From positions 1-51,141 of the IMG/VR virus record IMGVR_UViG_3300044799_000031: 51,141 bases of DNA; one strand, written 5' to 3'. Positions 1-7,119 of this stretch are shown in pieces. Below the pieces are notes generated by a model, which worked only from the letters and a program-made list of their open reading frames with translations, did not search any database and was not told the origin of the DNA. The position numbers were made by a program, and so were the translations under genes. Source of the DNA: a virus. How positions within the stretch are numbered: position 1 is the stretch's first letter; each line of letters begins with the position of its first letter.

Positions 1-127
1 ATTGGATCCCAGTTACCACAAGGACGAAGGGTACTGGAAAATCGACTTCATAGAGAAGGTTACGACGGAGGAACGTGCCCATATCGAGGAAGAGGTTCAA
101 CGTTCAAGGGAAGAGAGAGGCGGCGGT
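1..127. repeat. Terminal direct repeat, copy 1 (copy 2 at 51015-51141)
   Basis: Bases 1-127 are identical to 51015-51141. The reading frame of the ligase at the right end continues without a break into base 128, where it meets a TAG, so the two ends join into a circle of 51,014 bp. The exact length of 127 equals a common maximum k-mer of de Bruijn assemblers; the overlap is therefore better read as an assembly signature of circularity or circular permutation than as a packaged terminal repeat. Confidence 0.95.
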
Positions 128-706
128 TAGGAAATCATCTATCTTGTGTATGGTTGTTCTCCAGTCCTTGAAGTCCTTCGACATAAGATGAAGAGTATCA
201 ATTCCATATCTTCTCAACCATTCGTCTTTAAGAAGGTCTCTATCTTTCTGGGTCGGTATTGCTTGATGGAAGATGCCATCAACCGATAAATGGAGCAAGT
301 TCATTGAATCAAAGAAGTCGAGTTTATAGTAATATTTTGGCCCACTCTGTGAAGGGAAAGGAAAATTATGAATGAATCGTTCTGCAACGTTAAGGTATTC
401 TAGGAATGACCACGTCAATTCTTCGAGAGTACTCCAACAATTTATAAAATAGGAACGGCTAACCATGGAACTGTACTTGATGAATGTTTTCTCCGCTTTC
501 GTAGTTCTCGGCATAGGATAATGAATGATGGCGAGAAATGATCTGTAGCCATTGAAGAGGCGCATAATGTCCTCAAAGAGTATAGGATGATCCCTTTTTA
601 CCATGGTGTAGTGTGGACTCTTAGGTCCAGGGTAAAAGTCCATGAAGACATTTTTAATTCGACTTCTTTCCATGTTAGGCAGTCTTATTCTTTCCCTCCA
701 ATTCAA
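104..706 (-). CDS. Hypothetical protein, 200 aa
   Basis: A 200-residue protein that I do not recognise. It is rich in aromatic residues and has no obvious membrane segment, signal or Cys cluster. It is the last gene of a three-gene minus-strand operon: its start lies inside the 3' end of the HTH-like gene at 675-1061 (overlap of about 32 bases). Its 3' end runs tail-to-tail into the ligase gene, whose stop on the circle is at 128-130, giving a convergent overlap of about 27 bases. The overlap with the upstream gene on the same strand supports it being real. Confidence 0.6.
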   Translation of the reverse strand: MNWRERIRLPNMERSRIKNVFMDFYPGPKSPHYTMVKRDHPILFEDIMRLFNGYRSFLAIIHYPMPRTTKAEKTFIKYSSMVSRSYFINCWSTLEELTWSFLEYLNVAERFIHNFPFPSQSGPKYYYKLDFFDSMNLLHLSVDGIFHQAIPTQKDRDLLKDEWLRRYGIDTLHLMSKDFKDWRTTIHKIDDFLTAASLFP

Positions 707-1061
707 TCGTCAATGCAAGCATTTTGATGAATGCTTTGGTCTTCTCCGTTTCTCCGAGCAATGAAACGGCATACCAGAAGTCAGAGTACTCTTTCTTGGT
801 CAGTTCAAATCTAAGGTGTTTTACATTCTTATGAAAGAATTCATTACTCAAGACTCGGAATCTGGGTCCAGAAATGCCCAGTTCTCGTTTTAAAGATTCT
901 ACTAATTGAGGATGCCTCATCAAATACATGCTTACAGATGATCGAGTGATTGCTCTTCCTGTTTTATACCTGATTGCTCGGGTTAGACGAGAAGGAGACA
1001 TGGTTTTAAACTCACGTATTAGGAGAGGAAGGTCGTGAGAAACTTGGTATGGTTTACTCAT
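675..1061 (-). CDS. Small HTH-like protein, 128 aa
   Basis: The first 60 residues are basic and predicted helical, with a pattern like a helix-turn-helix (SRLTRAIRYKTGRAITRSS followed by a second helix). This suggests DNA binding, but no family is clearly recognised. The C-terminal half is helical, of unknown role. The ATG at 1061 overlaps the stop of the upstream 58-residue gene (stop at 1054-1056), so the two are translationally coupled. With its neighbours it forms the only minus-strand operon of the genome, which would suit an early or regulatory function; that is inference. Confidence 0.6.
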   Translation of the reverse strand: MSKPYQVSHDLPLLIREFKTMSPSRLTRAIRYKTGRAITRSSVSMYLMRHPQLVESLKRELGISGPRFRVLSNEFFHKNVKHLRFELTKKEYSDFWYAVSLLGETEKTKAFIKMLALTIELEGKNKTA

Positions 1062-1230
1062 TTAGACCCTCAATCAATTTCTTTAGAACGTCCTTGTCTA
1101 GCCTAAGGATTCTTTTCAGAGAAATTTGAATATATGTATTAAGACGCTTCTTTTTCGCCATTAATTTGAGCAACAACCAAACGTTAGAATCTATTTCTAT
1201 GATATGTTTGGTCAACGAACAGACACCCAT
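1054..1230 (-). CDS. Small possible ribbon-helix-helix protein, 58 aa
   Basis: An open frame of 58 codons begins with ATG at 1228-1230 and ends with TAA at 1054-1056. The pattern IEIDSNVWLLLKLMAKKK followed by an amphipathic helix resembles the beta strand and first helix of ribbon-helix-helix regulators, though the match is weak. It is the first gene of the minus-strand operon. A TATA-like element at 1249-1258 on the minus strand lies about 24 bases from the ATG, so its mRNA is probably leaderless. Its stop overlaps the next gene's start. Confidence 0.55.
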   Translation of the reverse strand: MGVCSLTKHIIEIDSNVWLLLKLMAKKKRLNTYIQISLKRILRLDKDVLKKLIEGLNE

Positions 1231-1326
1231 TGCACTATTTGTGCGATCTAATATAAAAGAGTTATGTTATGCTAAAGATTATAAATTCGGCGACCATAGT
1301 ATATTTCGTCTAAGAGTCTGCCATAG
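1231..1326. promoter_or_regulatory. Divergent promoter region
   Basis: This 96-base gap separates the minus-strand operon from the capsid protease gene. On the minus strand TTTTATATTA lies at 1249-1258, about 24 bases before the ATG at 1230. On the plus strand there are two TATA-like elements, ATTATAAATT near 1279-1288 and AGTATATTT at 1298-1306; the second is about 25 bases before the GTG at 1327. Both mRNAs would then be nearly leaderless. A shared region of this kind could also hold operators. Confidence 0.55.
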
Positions 1327-2499
1327 GTGACAATATTGTCTGTTTGTGAGTCCAACGGGTGTAAACCAGACACCCAATCGAATTCTCTGTTTAAGCATCC
1401 GTTGGTGCAGACTCTTTTAGATCAATTACCCATTCCGACCATTAGCACTCCATTTAAAATCGAGATGCCTATAGCGAAGAGTTTCCATGAGAAAGGAAAG
1501 TTTATCGTTGCTGGTTACGCCTCGGTAGAGGTCATCGACTCCCAGAATGAAATGATTCCACTTCCTGTTCTAAAGGATGCTTGGATACGGTTCCGGAAGA
1601 ACGAGGACTTCAAGATTGGAAGTCTCATGCATACCAATATACCGATCATTAAAATCCTTGACGAGTACCGTGACTCAAAAGGTCAACTTTGGAAGAGTGG
1701 GGTTGATGAGACCGGTCTCTTCATTGTTGCCGAGGTAAGAGACGACATTGAAATGGGTAAGAAGACGATTGTGCTCATTGAGAAAGGCGACTTAACCGGG
1801 TTTAGCATTGGAGGAGAGGCCTTGGCTAGTTCGGTAATATGTGAGGGTCGATGTTATACTCGCATCGATAAGATGGAACTCCACGAGATCGCCGTAGTTG
1901 ATAGGCCAGCCAATCAACCATCGGTCTTCACGATTGTTAAATCGGAGAGGTTAAAGAAGTTGGTCGAGTTAACCGACGTCTTGCCTAATCTCATCATTAG
2001 TCCGGGCGTCGCTCGACTTGGTGGGAGCGTTGCTGAATTAGGTGAAGGCCATGACTTTGACGTAATTATATCGGCGACTAAAGGATCCTTCGTTGATCGT
2101 GCCATTCAGACGAGAATATTCAACGAACTTAGGAAGATTGGTCGAGAGGACATTTGGAAAAGTATTCACATCACCCACGAACCTGAAGGTCTGGGACCCT
2201 TTACCGACTTTGTTAATTTGTACGATCTTGTGCTGCTCCGTTCTCCAATGGAAAAGAAAAGCATGGTTCTTAAAGGCGGAGAATCATTAGAGCAACTCAT
2301 GGAGGAGTTTGACCTTAACACTGATTCGATTGAACAGGTTAAGGAACTTTTTTGGGAGGATGTTGAGAAGGGTTCAACCCTCATTCTCGCTTCGATCCAT
2401 AAACTGGATGAGGCAATGACGACCTTAACGAAGAATAATTCAGACAAATTAATAATGGACTCGATCCAGAAGTTGGACGGGGTCCTATCCAAGTTATGA
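1327..2499 (+). CDS. XkdF-like prohead serine protease fused to a nucleotidyltransferase-like domain, 390 aa
   Basis: Residues about 45-205 match the XkdF-type capsid maturation protease: a GYASVEVIDSQNE strand, a candidate catalytic His102 in LMHTN, and Ser160 in TGFSIGG, followed by HEIAVVDRPAN. The enzyme should cleave scaffold and capsid N-termini in the prohead, and its place directly before the scaffold and capsid genes fits. Residues about 215-305 look like a different fold: ARLGGSVAELGEGHDFDVII carries the G-G-S and D-x-D pattern of minimal nucleotidyltransferases. That assignment is inferred from pattern only. The GTG start was chosen because a TATA box sits about 25 bases upstream; the in-frame ATG at 1465 is an alternative. 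Confidence 0.8.
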   Translation: MTILSVCESNGCKPDTQSNSLFKHPLVQTLLDQLPIPTISTPFKIEMPIAKSFHEKGKFIVAGYASVEVIDSQNEMIPLPVLKDAWIRFRKNEDFKIGSLMHTNIPIIKILDEYRDSKGQLWKSGVDETGLFIVAEVRDDIEMGKKTIVLIEKGDLTGFSIGGEALASSVICEGRCYTRIDKMELHEIAVVDRPANQPSVFTIVKSERLKKLVELTDVLPNLIISPGVARLGGSVAELGEGHDFDVIISATKGSFVDRAIQTRIFNELRKIGREDIWKSIHITHEPEGLGPFTDFVNLYDLVLLRSPMEKKSMVLKGGESLEQLMEEFDLNTDSIEQVKELFWEDVEKGSTLILASIHKLDEAMTTLTKNNSDKLIMDSIQKLDGVLSKL

Positions 2500-2507
2500 G
2501 AAATCAA

Positions 2508-2525
2508 ACTATAAATAAATGGTGA
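2508..2525 (+). promoter_or_regulatory. TATA-like element and SD for the scaffold gene
   Basis: ACTATAAATAAAT at 2508-2520 is directly followed by GGTGA at 2521-2525, six bases before the TTG start at 2532. The SD supports the TTG as the true start. The A/T element is close to the gene, so either the mRNA is leaderless from it or the real promoter is further upstream. Confidence 0.4.
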
Positions 2526-2531
2526 ATAATA

Positions 2532-3101
2532 TTGCCAGACAACGAAAAGAAACCTGAAGAGAAGCAGAAACCAGACGAGAAGAAACCGGAAGAGATTAAA
2601 CCGGAAAAGAAAGCAGACTCATCCCCTCAATGGGCGGTTGAACTGTCCGCCAAGATAGACAAACTAGCCGATTCACTAAAGACATTCGCCGAGAAGATTC
2701 CTCCGGAAGAGAAGAAACCAGAGGAAAAGAAAGCAGACAAGCAACCAGAACCAGATAAGTATCCTAAACCGGAACAGAAGGCCGTACCTTGCGGAGAAGT
2801 TCCTCCAGAGAAGAAAGAAGGTTATCCTGCCGCACCAGAGAAATATCCATATGAACCAGGCGCCAAGAAAACAGACGGACAACCAGAGAAATATCCGTAT
2901 GGTCAACAGGATCTCAATAAGATGGTCGAGACAGCCATCGAGAATGCCATGAAGAAGAGGTTCGTGGAGATTCCAATCGAGAAGAGAGGACTCGTAGGAC
3001 CTCAAGGAGACCAGTCTGAAGAGATTGATCTCACGCTTGAACACGTCCATCAAATGTCCTGGGAAGACGTTCATATTCTCGCCAAAAGGCTGGGAGCCTA
3101 A
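2532..3101 (+). CDS. Lys/Glu/Pro-rich scaffold-like protein, 189 aa
   Basis: The first 140 residues are low complexity, built of repeated E-K-K-P-E-E, K-Y-P and P-E-K units, with one amphipathic helix (WAVELSAKIDKLADSLKTFA). The last 50 residues look folded, with helices around QQDLNKMVETAIENAMKKR. A highly charged, helical protein between the prohead protease and the major capsid protein is the usual place for a scaffold, so I call it scaffold-like by position and composition; no homologue is recognised. It starts with TTG after a GGTGA, and its TAA overlaps the capsid ATG (TAATG), which couples translation of the two. Confidence 0.7.
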   Translation: MPDNEKKPEEKQKPDEKKPEEIKPEKKADSSPQWAVELSAKIDKLADSLKTFAEKIPPEEKKPEEKKADKQPEPDKYPKPEQKAVPCGEVPPEKKEGYPAAPEKYPYEPGAKKTDGQPEKYPYGQQDLNKMVETAIENAMKKRFVEIPIEKRGLVGPQGDQSEEIDLTLEHVHQMSWEDVHILAKRLGA

Positions 3102-4243
3102 TGAAACCGACAATCGACGAACTGATGCTTAAGTACTATGGTCCTAGCAAAATGATCCGTAAAGCGGCCGTAGTCTCAGAGACTGCAGGTTCAGGAACCT
3201 ACTGGGAACCACTCTACGGAAAGAAAGCGTGGAGTCAGTTGAACCTTGAACCAAACATCTTCGCCGTCATACCCAAAGAACCCTTTATGAAGACCGGTTT
3301 CAGACTTTTGACCGCTCGAGCGCACTCAAGTGGCGGAGGCATAGCAGAAAGCACAACCGGAGGAGCAGTACCTTCTCCACAGAAACTGACATTCAAACAG
3401 GTAAGCGCTAAACCAAAGACAATCGCTCACACATTCGACCTTGGTGAACTAGCAGAGTACCTCGGTTCAATCGACGATGCCATAGAACTTCTTCCGACAT
3501 ACCGACAGGAGATTGGTGATGAACATATCTTCTGCATCAACAAGATGCTCGGTGCTAAAGCAGAGGACGGAGCAGCCGGGGACAACATGGAATCAGTGGA
3601 CCGTATCATCTCATCCTATGCAGAGAGAAATGGAAACTCAGAATTTGCCTCAGGCGAAGCGGATATCTATGGACTAGATCGAGACGCGGATTCAGCGGTT
3701 ACAGCAGTCACATCGGCGCACGTGGTCGAAAACGATGGCGTCGACAGGGATCTAACCCTGACGTTGATTGATACCGTTCTTCAGTACATCTGGGAAGGAT
3801 CAACATCTCCAGGCGGATACACAATTGAAGGTGGAGGAAAACCAAAGGTCGTCATGACCAAGACAAACACTCTCATGCGATGGCAGCAACTACTTGAAGC
3901 AGAAAGACGATTCATGGACACTGCGAGAATAGTTCCAACATTTGGAGGAGTACGAGGACCAGCGCCGGGAATCGAGACGGGATTCATGGTCTCGACCTAC
4001 TTCGGCATTCCAATCATACCGAGTCAACACGTGAACAACCGCGACACGATAGGCGGAATATACTTCTTGGACACGGACTTCCTCAAGGTCGCCGTCGCTA
4101 AACCGACAACCTACTCTGAGACCGGACGCTCGGAAGGATACCTCTACAGAGGTTACTTTGCAATTGAAGGCATGTACGAGACAATGGCCGAACTGCGCTC
4201 ATACAGGTTCTCTTGTCACGGCAAACTGGTAGATCTCAAGTAG
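3101..4243 (+). CDS. Major capsid protein, HK97-fold type, 380 aa
   Basis: The length, the position after protease and scaffold, and the C-terminal third (FGIPIIPSQHVN, then YFLDTDFLKVAVAKP and a long beta-rich end) fit the HK97-like major capsid proteins of tailed viruses. A helix-rich region around residues 120-180 may correspond to the spine helix, and GFMVSTYFGIPII to the P/A domain strand that precedes the capsid C-terminus. It forms the icosahedral shell. The gene has C-rich codon choice compared with the accessory genes, as expected for high expression. The next gene has its own TATA box at 4249. Confidence 0.8.
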   Translation: MKPTIDELMLKYYGPSKMIRKAAVVSETAGSGTYWEPLYGKKAWSQLNLEPNIFAVIPKEPFMKTGFRLLTARAHSSGGGIAESTTGGAVPSPQKLTFKQVSAKPKTIAHTFDLGELAEYLGSIDDAIELLPTYRQEIGDEHIFCINKMLGAKAEDGAAGDNMESVDRIISSYAERNGNSEFASGEADIYGLDRDADSAVTAVTSAHVVENDGVDRDLTLTLIDTVLQYIWEGSTSPGGYTIEGGGKPKVVMTKTNTLMRWQQLLEAERRFMDTARIVPTFGGVRGPAPGIETGFMVSTYFGIPIIPSQHVNNRDTIGGIYFLDTDFLKVAVAKPTTYSETGRSEGYLYRGYFAIEGMYETMAELRSYRFSCHGKLVDLK

Positions 4244-4246
4244 CAT

Positions 4247-4303
4247 TCTTTAAATAGGATGCATCTATTCTATTTTGTCCGTCCAGTTTATTTTAGTCTG
4301 GAC
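4247..4303 (+). promoter_or_regulatory. Promoter for the 121-aa gene, with a small hairpin
   Basis: CTTTAAATAGG at 4249-4258 is a strong archaeal TATA box just after the capsid stop. A perfect 6-bp inverted repeat, GTCCAG at 4281-4286 and CTGGAC at 4298-4303, would fold in the leader. The gene follows at 4325. No SD is obvious in front of it. Confidence 0.5.
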
Positions 4304-4324
4304 ATACCGTCTTGAAGGCATAAC

Positions 4325-4690
4325 ATGAGTTTAAGTCTAAGGTTAAATCCGGATACTCTTCCGAGGCAAAGTAAAACGGTTCTAGATGTTCCTATGGAAT
4401 GTTTAGTCGGGAGACACAAGGCCTTAGATTTTCAGTATAATTCGGTTTATGGGGTTCCAATAATCAGATGCCGGGCGTGCGGAGCAAATTTGTCTAGACA
4501 AATTTTAGAAGGAGTGAAGTCCAGAACGGAACTTAGGGAAGTGGAGAAGAAGGCCAGAACTCGTAGAAGTACTCCATCTGAGTCCCTCGACAGACTTGCT
4601 ATGACCCACGACGAGGATAAAATTAGGGATCCTATTCTACGTTCTTTAGTTGAGGCGAGGGTCAAGCAATTAGAGGAGAATAGACAGTGA
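4325..4690 (+). CDS. Hypothetical protein with one CxxC, 121 aa
   Basis: It holds Cys-Arg-Ala-Cys-Gly at about residues 49-53 in the middle of an otherwise helical, charged sequence, so a metal site could form if two chains pair or if the earlier Cys26 contributes. The C-terminal half (about 60-121) is predicted helical and charged. It stands alone behind its own TATA box, between the capsid and the beta-helix genes, so it may be a virion accessory protein. Function not recognised. Confidence 0.55.
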   Translation: MSLSLRLNPDTLPRQSKTVLDVPMECLVGRHKALDFQYNSVYGVPIIRCRACGANLSRQILEGVKSRTELREVEKKARTRRSTPSESLDRLAMTHDEDKIRDPILRSLVEARVKQLEENRQ

Positions 4691-4745
4691 CAAGCGTCAC
4701 ACCAGCAAGACTGGTTTCAAACGCGGTCCTCTTTCCGGACCAAAC

Positions 4746-4771
4746 TTTAAATAGTGTCCGGTTCAGAGGTG
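4746..4771 (+). promoter_or_regulatory. Promoter of the beta-helix gene
   Basis: TTTAAATA at 4746-4753 in the context CAAACTTTAAATAGTGTCC. GGTG follows at 4768-4771, and the gene itself has a further strong SD (GAAGGAGGGT, about 4795-4804) before the ATG at 4813. Confidence 0.55.
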
Positions 4772-4812
4772 TAAAGTGTTTAGCGATAAAGCATGAAGGA
4801 GGGTAGAAAAGG

Positions 4813-5790
4813 ATGGGACATGACAAAATTATAAAGGTCTGCTCGAAAGGAAAGTACTTTGATACTCTAGTCAGAAGTTTTGCTATGGCTGCGTATGGTT
4901 CACAGTTCTTCGTTGACAGAAACACTCCGGGTGTTGATACCCAAGATGGAGAGAGTTGGGATACACCGTTACTCACTCTTACTAAAGCAGTTGAAAAGTG
5001 CACGGCCAATAAGGGCGACGTCATATTCTGGAGAGGAAGAGTCACGACTGGTCAACAGTTGCTCACTCAACAGATCATCAACAAGAATGGCATTCACTTG
5101 TTCGGCATGGGTTGGCTCTTCGGAAAAGGAGGAGGTTACAACTCCTGCTTCGTAAGTCCTCAAACCGCACTGGGTTCAGACAACTTTGCCGCCACAATCT
5201 GCGAGAAGGGAGGACTAGAACTCTTTGCCCATGGCATTGAAGTCGCTGGTCTGAAGTTCTACGCTCCAGACGTTGCTCAACTTCAAGGCCACATAGTCTC
5301 AGGTAAGGACACCGGTTCACCGTTCCAGGGCATATCGATCCACGACAACGACTTCCAAGGCGACGTCAATGGGTCGGGAGAGCAAAGTGGAGTCTTCCTC
5401 GAATCTCAGGAAGGTCTGTACTTTGGTTTCAACAACCTCTATTACACCGAATATGGAGTATGCCTCAGATCCGGCGGATCAGACTATTCAACAGGAGCAT
5501 TGATTGAAGAGAACGTCTTTAGAGGAAACAAATACGGACTAAGAATTGCCGTTGACGCATGTCTGAATTTGATTAGGAAGAATAGACATCTCGTGGAGGG
5601 CGCTCTAGGACGCGGATGGGCAATGACTCAAGGAGTACTTGTCGACATCGGAGGCAACGATAACGACTTCGAGGATCTTGAGATCTATCACGCGACTAAA
5701 AACACTGCCATAACCAACAACGGAACGGCCAATGTCTTCAGACGATGCTACTATGACGTCACGAGCGGAGCAGGAACTTTATTCACTTAG
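4813..5790 (+). CDS. Right-handed beta-helix virion protein, 325 aa
   Basis: After about 30 residues the chain reads like the start of a parallel beta-helix (SQFFVDRNTPGVDTQDGESW, then TPLLTLTKAVEKC and GDVIFWRG). From residue 90 on come short repeating rungs of the type N-x-F/I-x-G-N (HDNDFQGD, FGFNNLYY, IEENVFRGNKYGLRI, GGNDNDFEDLEIY). Such folds form tailspikes, fibres and capsid decorations that bind or cut polysaccharide. No catalytic residues can be assigned. It lies after the capsid gene with its own promoter, so a head decoration or receptor-binding role is possible. The ATG at 4813 was chosen for its SD; ATG at 4885 is an alternative. Confidence 0.7.
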   Translation: MGHDKIIKVCSKGKYFDTLVRSFAMAAYGSQFFVDRNTPGVDTQDGESWDTPLLTLTKAVEKCTANKGDVIFWRGRVTTGQQLLTQQIINKNGIHLFGMGWLFGKGGGYNSCFVSPQTALGSDNFAATICEKGGLELFAHGIEVAGLKFYAPDVAQLQGHIVSGKDTGSPFQGISIHDNDFQGDVNGSGEQSGVFLESQEGLYFGFNNLYYTEYGVCLRSGGSDYSTGALIEENVFRGNKYGLRIAVDACLNLIRKNRHLVEGALGRGWAMTQGVLVDIGGNDNDFEDLEIYHATKNTAITNNGTANVFRRCYYDVTSGAGTLFT

Positions 5791-5810
5791 TAGGGTTTTA
5801 TAGACTACTT

Positions 5811-5827
5811 CTCCCAGACCGGGGGAG
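5811..5827 (+). terminator. Possible hairpin after the beta-helix gene
   Basis: CTCCC at 5811-5815 can pair with GGGAG at 5823-5827, about 20 bases after the stop. The stem is short and no long T run follows, so this is weak. Confidence 0.25.
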
Positions 5828-5855
5828 GCTAATCTTCCGGTCACTTAAAGGAATC

Positions 5856-5897
5856 AATAAATACAAGAAGGAGAAATAAGGATTAAAGGAGGTTTGG
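5856..5897 (+). promoter_or_regulatory. Promoter and strong SD of the 86-aa gene
   Basis: AATAAATA at 5856-5863 is followed 32 bases later by GGAGGTTTGG at 5888-5897, then the ATG at 5899. The leader belongs to the same class as the GGTGTTTGG leaders described elsewhere in this annotation. Confidence 0.5.
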
Positions 5898-5898
5898 C

Positions 5899-6159
5899 AT
5901 GACTCTGACGGTGTCTTTCGAACGAATAACTCCAATAGGATCCGTGAGGAAACTCTACCTCAAGATAGTGGACGCTGGACCATCCGGGGGAGCAGTCGAC
6001 TTATCAAGTTGGTTGAGTCACATTCTCTGGGCGAATGCCGTGGATATAACCAACGGCGGTAAGGTGACGACTATTTGGACGGACGGAAATGAGACCATTA
6101 CCTTGGGTAACGCTGGTTCTAATGGGGCAACCGTTAAACTCGTCGTGGAAGGTTTCTAG
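5899..6159 (+). CDS. Small beta-rich protein, 86 aa, paralogue of the next gene
   Basis: Short strand-rich protein ending in ATVKLVVEGF. The following 85-aa protein ends in GIVKLRVEGW and matches in the middle (ANAVDIT against ALAVNME), with the same length, so the two are tandem paralogues. They lie among virion genes and may be decoration, neck or fibre subunits; this is inference. A very strong SD (AAAGGAGGTTTGG) suggests high translation. Confidence 0.6.
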   Translation: MTLTVSFERITPIGSVRKLYLKIVDAGPSGGAVDLSSWLSHILWANAVDITNGGKVTTIWTDGNETITLGNAGSNGATVKLVVEGF

Positions 6160-6417
6160 ATGTTCAAGGTTCAAGACGATCTTAGGTCGGTACAGATTGC
6201 TCCGTACCTGAAGATGGCGGTCTATCAGATAGTCTACCAGGGACCGGATGAAGGAGTAGTCAAGACCGACTTTACCGTCTTCTTCGCTTTAGCGGTTAAT
6301 ATGGAGACCGGTCTTCCTGTTCGAGCAAGATGGGAAAAAGGTGGATCCTGTGTTCAGGTTGGACCATTTGGAAAAGGGGAAAAGGGTATAGTAAAACTGA
6401 GAGTGGAAGGATGGTAG
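6160..6417 (+). CDS. Small beta-rich protein, 85 aa, paralogue of the previous gene
   Basis: It starts immediately after the stop of its paralogue, with no spacer. It has the same beta-rich build and the same C-terminal signature, but no Cys-rich or membrane region. Its end overlaps the next gene by 7 bases (ATGGTAG). Probably a virion component, by context only. Confidence 0.6.
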   Translation: MFKVQDDLRSVQIAPYLKMAVYQIVYQGPDEGVVKTDFTVFFALAVNMETGLPVRARWEKGGSCVQVGPFGKGEKGIVKLRVEGW

Positions 6418-6605
6418 AAGATAAGGATTGCGCGGTCGGTCTAATCAATCTAATCGACAAACCTAAGGAGTGGAGTCAAGCGGTCACGAAAGAACTGATC
6501 GAGCAAAGCAATAAAATTAAGATCCTTCAGTTGGAGTGCGCGGCGACGATTGGTCTCGTCATGACCGTTCTCGCATTAATATTCAAAATGGCACTAGGAG
6601 GATAA
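6411..6605 (+). CDS. Small protein with a C-terminal membrane segment, 64 aa
   Basis: A charged N-terminal half (MVEDKDC...KPKEWSQAVTKELIEQ) is followed by one hydrophobic helix near the end (TIGLVMTVLALIFKMAL). The ATG at 6411 overlaps the previous stop; a longer in-frame reading from 6330 lies inside the upstream gene and is unlikely. One membrane helix and a cytoplasmic head would suit a holin-like or haemolysin XhlA-like protein, but that is a guess. Confidence 0.55.
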   Translation: MVEDKDCAVGLINLIDKPKEWSQAVTKELIEQSNKIKILQLECAATIGLVMTVLALIFKMALGG

Positions 6606-6609
6606 TTTA

Positions 6610-6936
6610 TTGCGGGAGAGTTACTATCAAAAAAATAAATCATGGTTATGTGCAAGGCAAAGAATTTTAAATAGACGACATCGTGCTAAAGTAAAAACTG
6701 AATTATTTGGGGTGCTTGGAGGAGAATGTGCTATATGTGGTTTTACTGATATTCGCGCATTACAAATTGATCACATTAATGGCGGTGGTAAAAAAGAGAA
6801 ATATCGTTTGCATGGACGTCAAATGTTGTATTTTAGCATTCTAGAAAAAATAAAGATTGGGTCCAAGGAATATCAAATACTTTGTGCTAATTGTAATTGG
6901 ATTAAACGAGTTGAGATGAACGAAGTAGGAGGTTGA
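6610..6936 (+). CDS. HNH endonuclease, 108 aa
   Basis: Zinc pairs C40xxC43 and C92xxC95 flank the HNH core, with IDHINGGG (Asp54, His55, Asn57) and the last Asn at 96 (CANCN). These are the marks of a free-standing HNH nuclease that nicks or cuts DNA. Base use differs sharply from its neighbours: it is A/T-rich with codons such as AAA, ATA and TTA, which suggests recent insertion as a homing-type element between structural genes. TTG start at 6610 after GGAGGA (6597-6602). In tailed viruses HNH proteins can also help packaging, but they then usually sit next to TerL. Confidence 0.85.
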   Translation: MRESYYQKNKSWLCARQRILNRRHRAKVKTELFGVLGGECAICGFTDIRALQIDHINGGGKKEKYRLHGRQMLYFSILEKIKIGSKEYQILCANCNWIKRVEMNEVGG

Positions 6937-6940
6937 CAAG

Positions 6941-7111
6941 ATGGTTTTAAACGTCGAAGTTGCCGCCAATAAATTCGCCGACAATCTCGCCGACGACGCT
7001 CTGGCCACCGCCATTGAAGCATGGTTAGATGGTTTGAGCATAACAACAATTTACAACTGCACCATAGTTCACTATCAAGGTTTCTGGAGAGCGGTAGTCG
7101 TTTACGTTTAG
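6941..7111 (+). CDS. Small hypothetical protein, 56 aa
   Basis: ATG at 6941 follows a perfect AGGAGGT (6926-6932) with 8 bases between. The protein reads MVLNVEVAANKF, then a helix (LADDALATAIEAWLDGL) and two strands ending in FWRAVVVYV. The SD and fit between two genes make it convincing although it is short. Function unknown; it precedes the head-tail connector genes. Confidence 0.6.
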   Translation: MVLNVEVAANKFADNLADDALATAIEAWLDGLSITTIYNCTIVHYQGFWRAVVVYV

Positions 7112-7119
7112 GTGATTGA

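Noticed and set aside
1-127. Genuine packaged direct terminal repeat
   Set aside because: Length equals an assembler k-mer and the repeat lies inside the ligase coding sequence; circular overlap is simpler.
2676-3113. 145-codon minus-strand frame opposite the scaffold-like gene
   Set aside because: A mirror of the Lys/Glu/Pro repeats; its Leu/Phe/Trp-rich product is what the reverse strand of that repeat must give.
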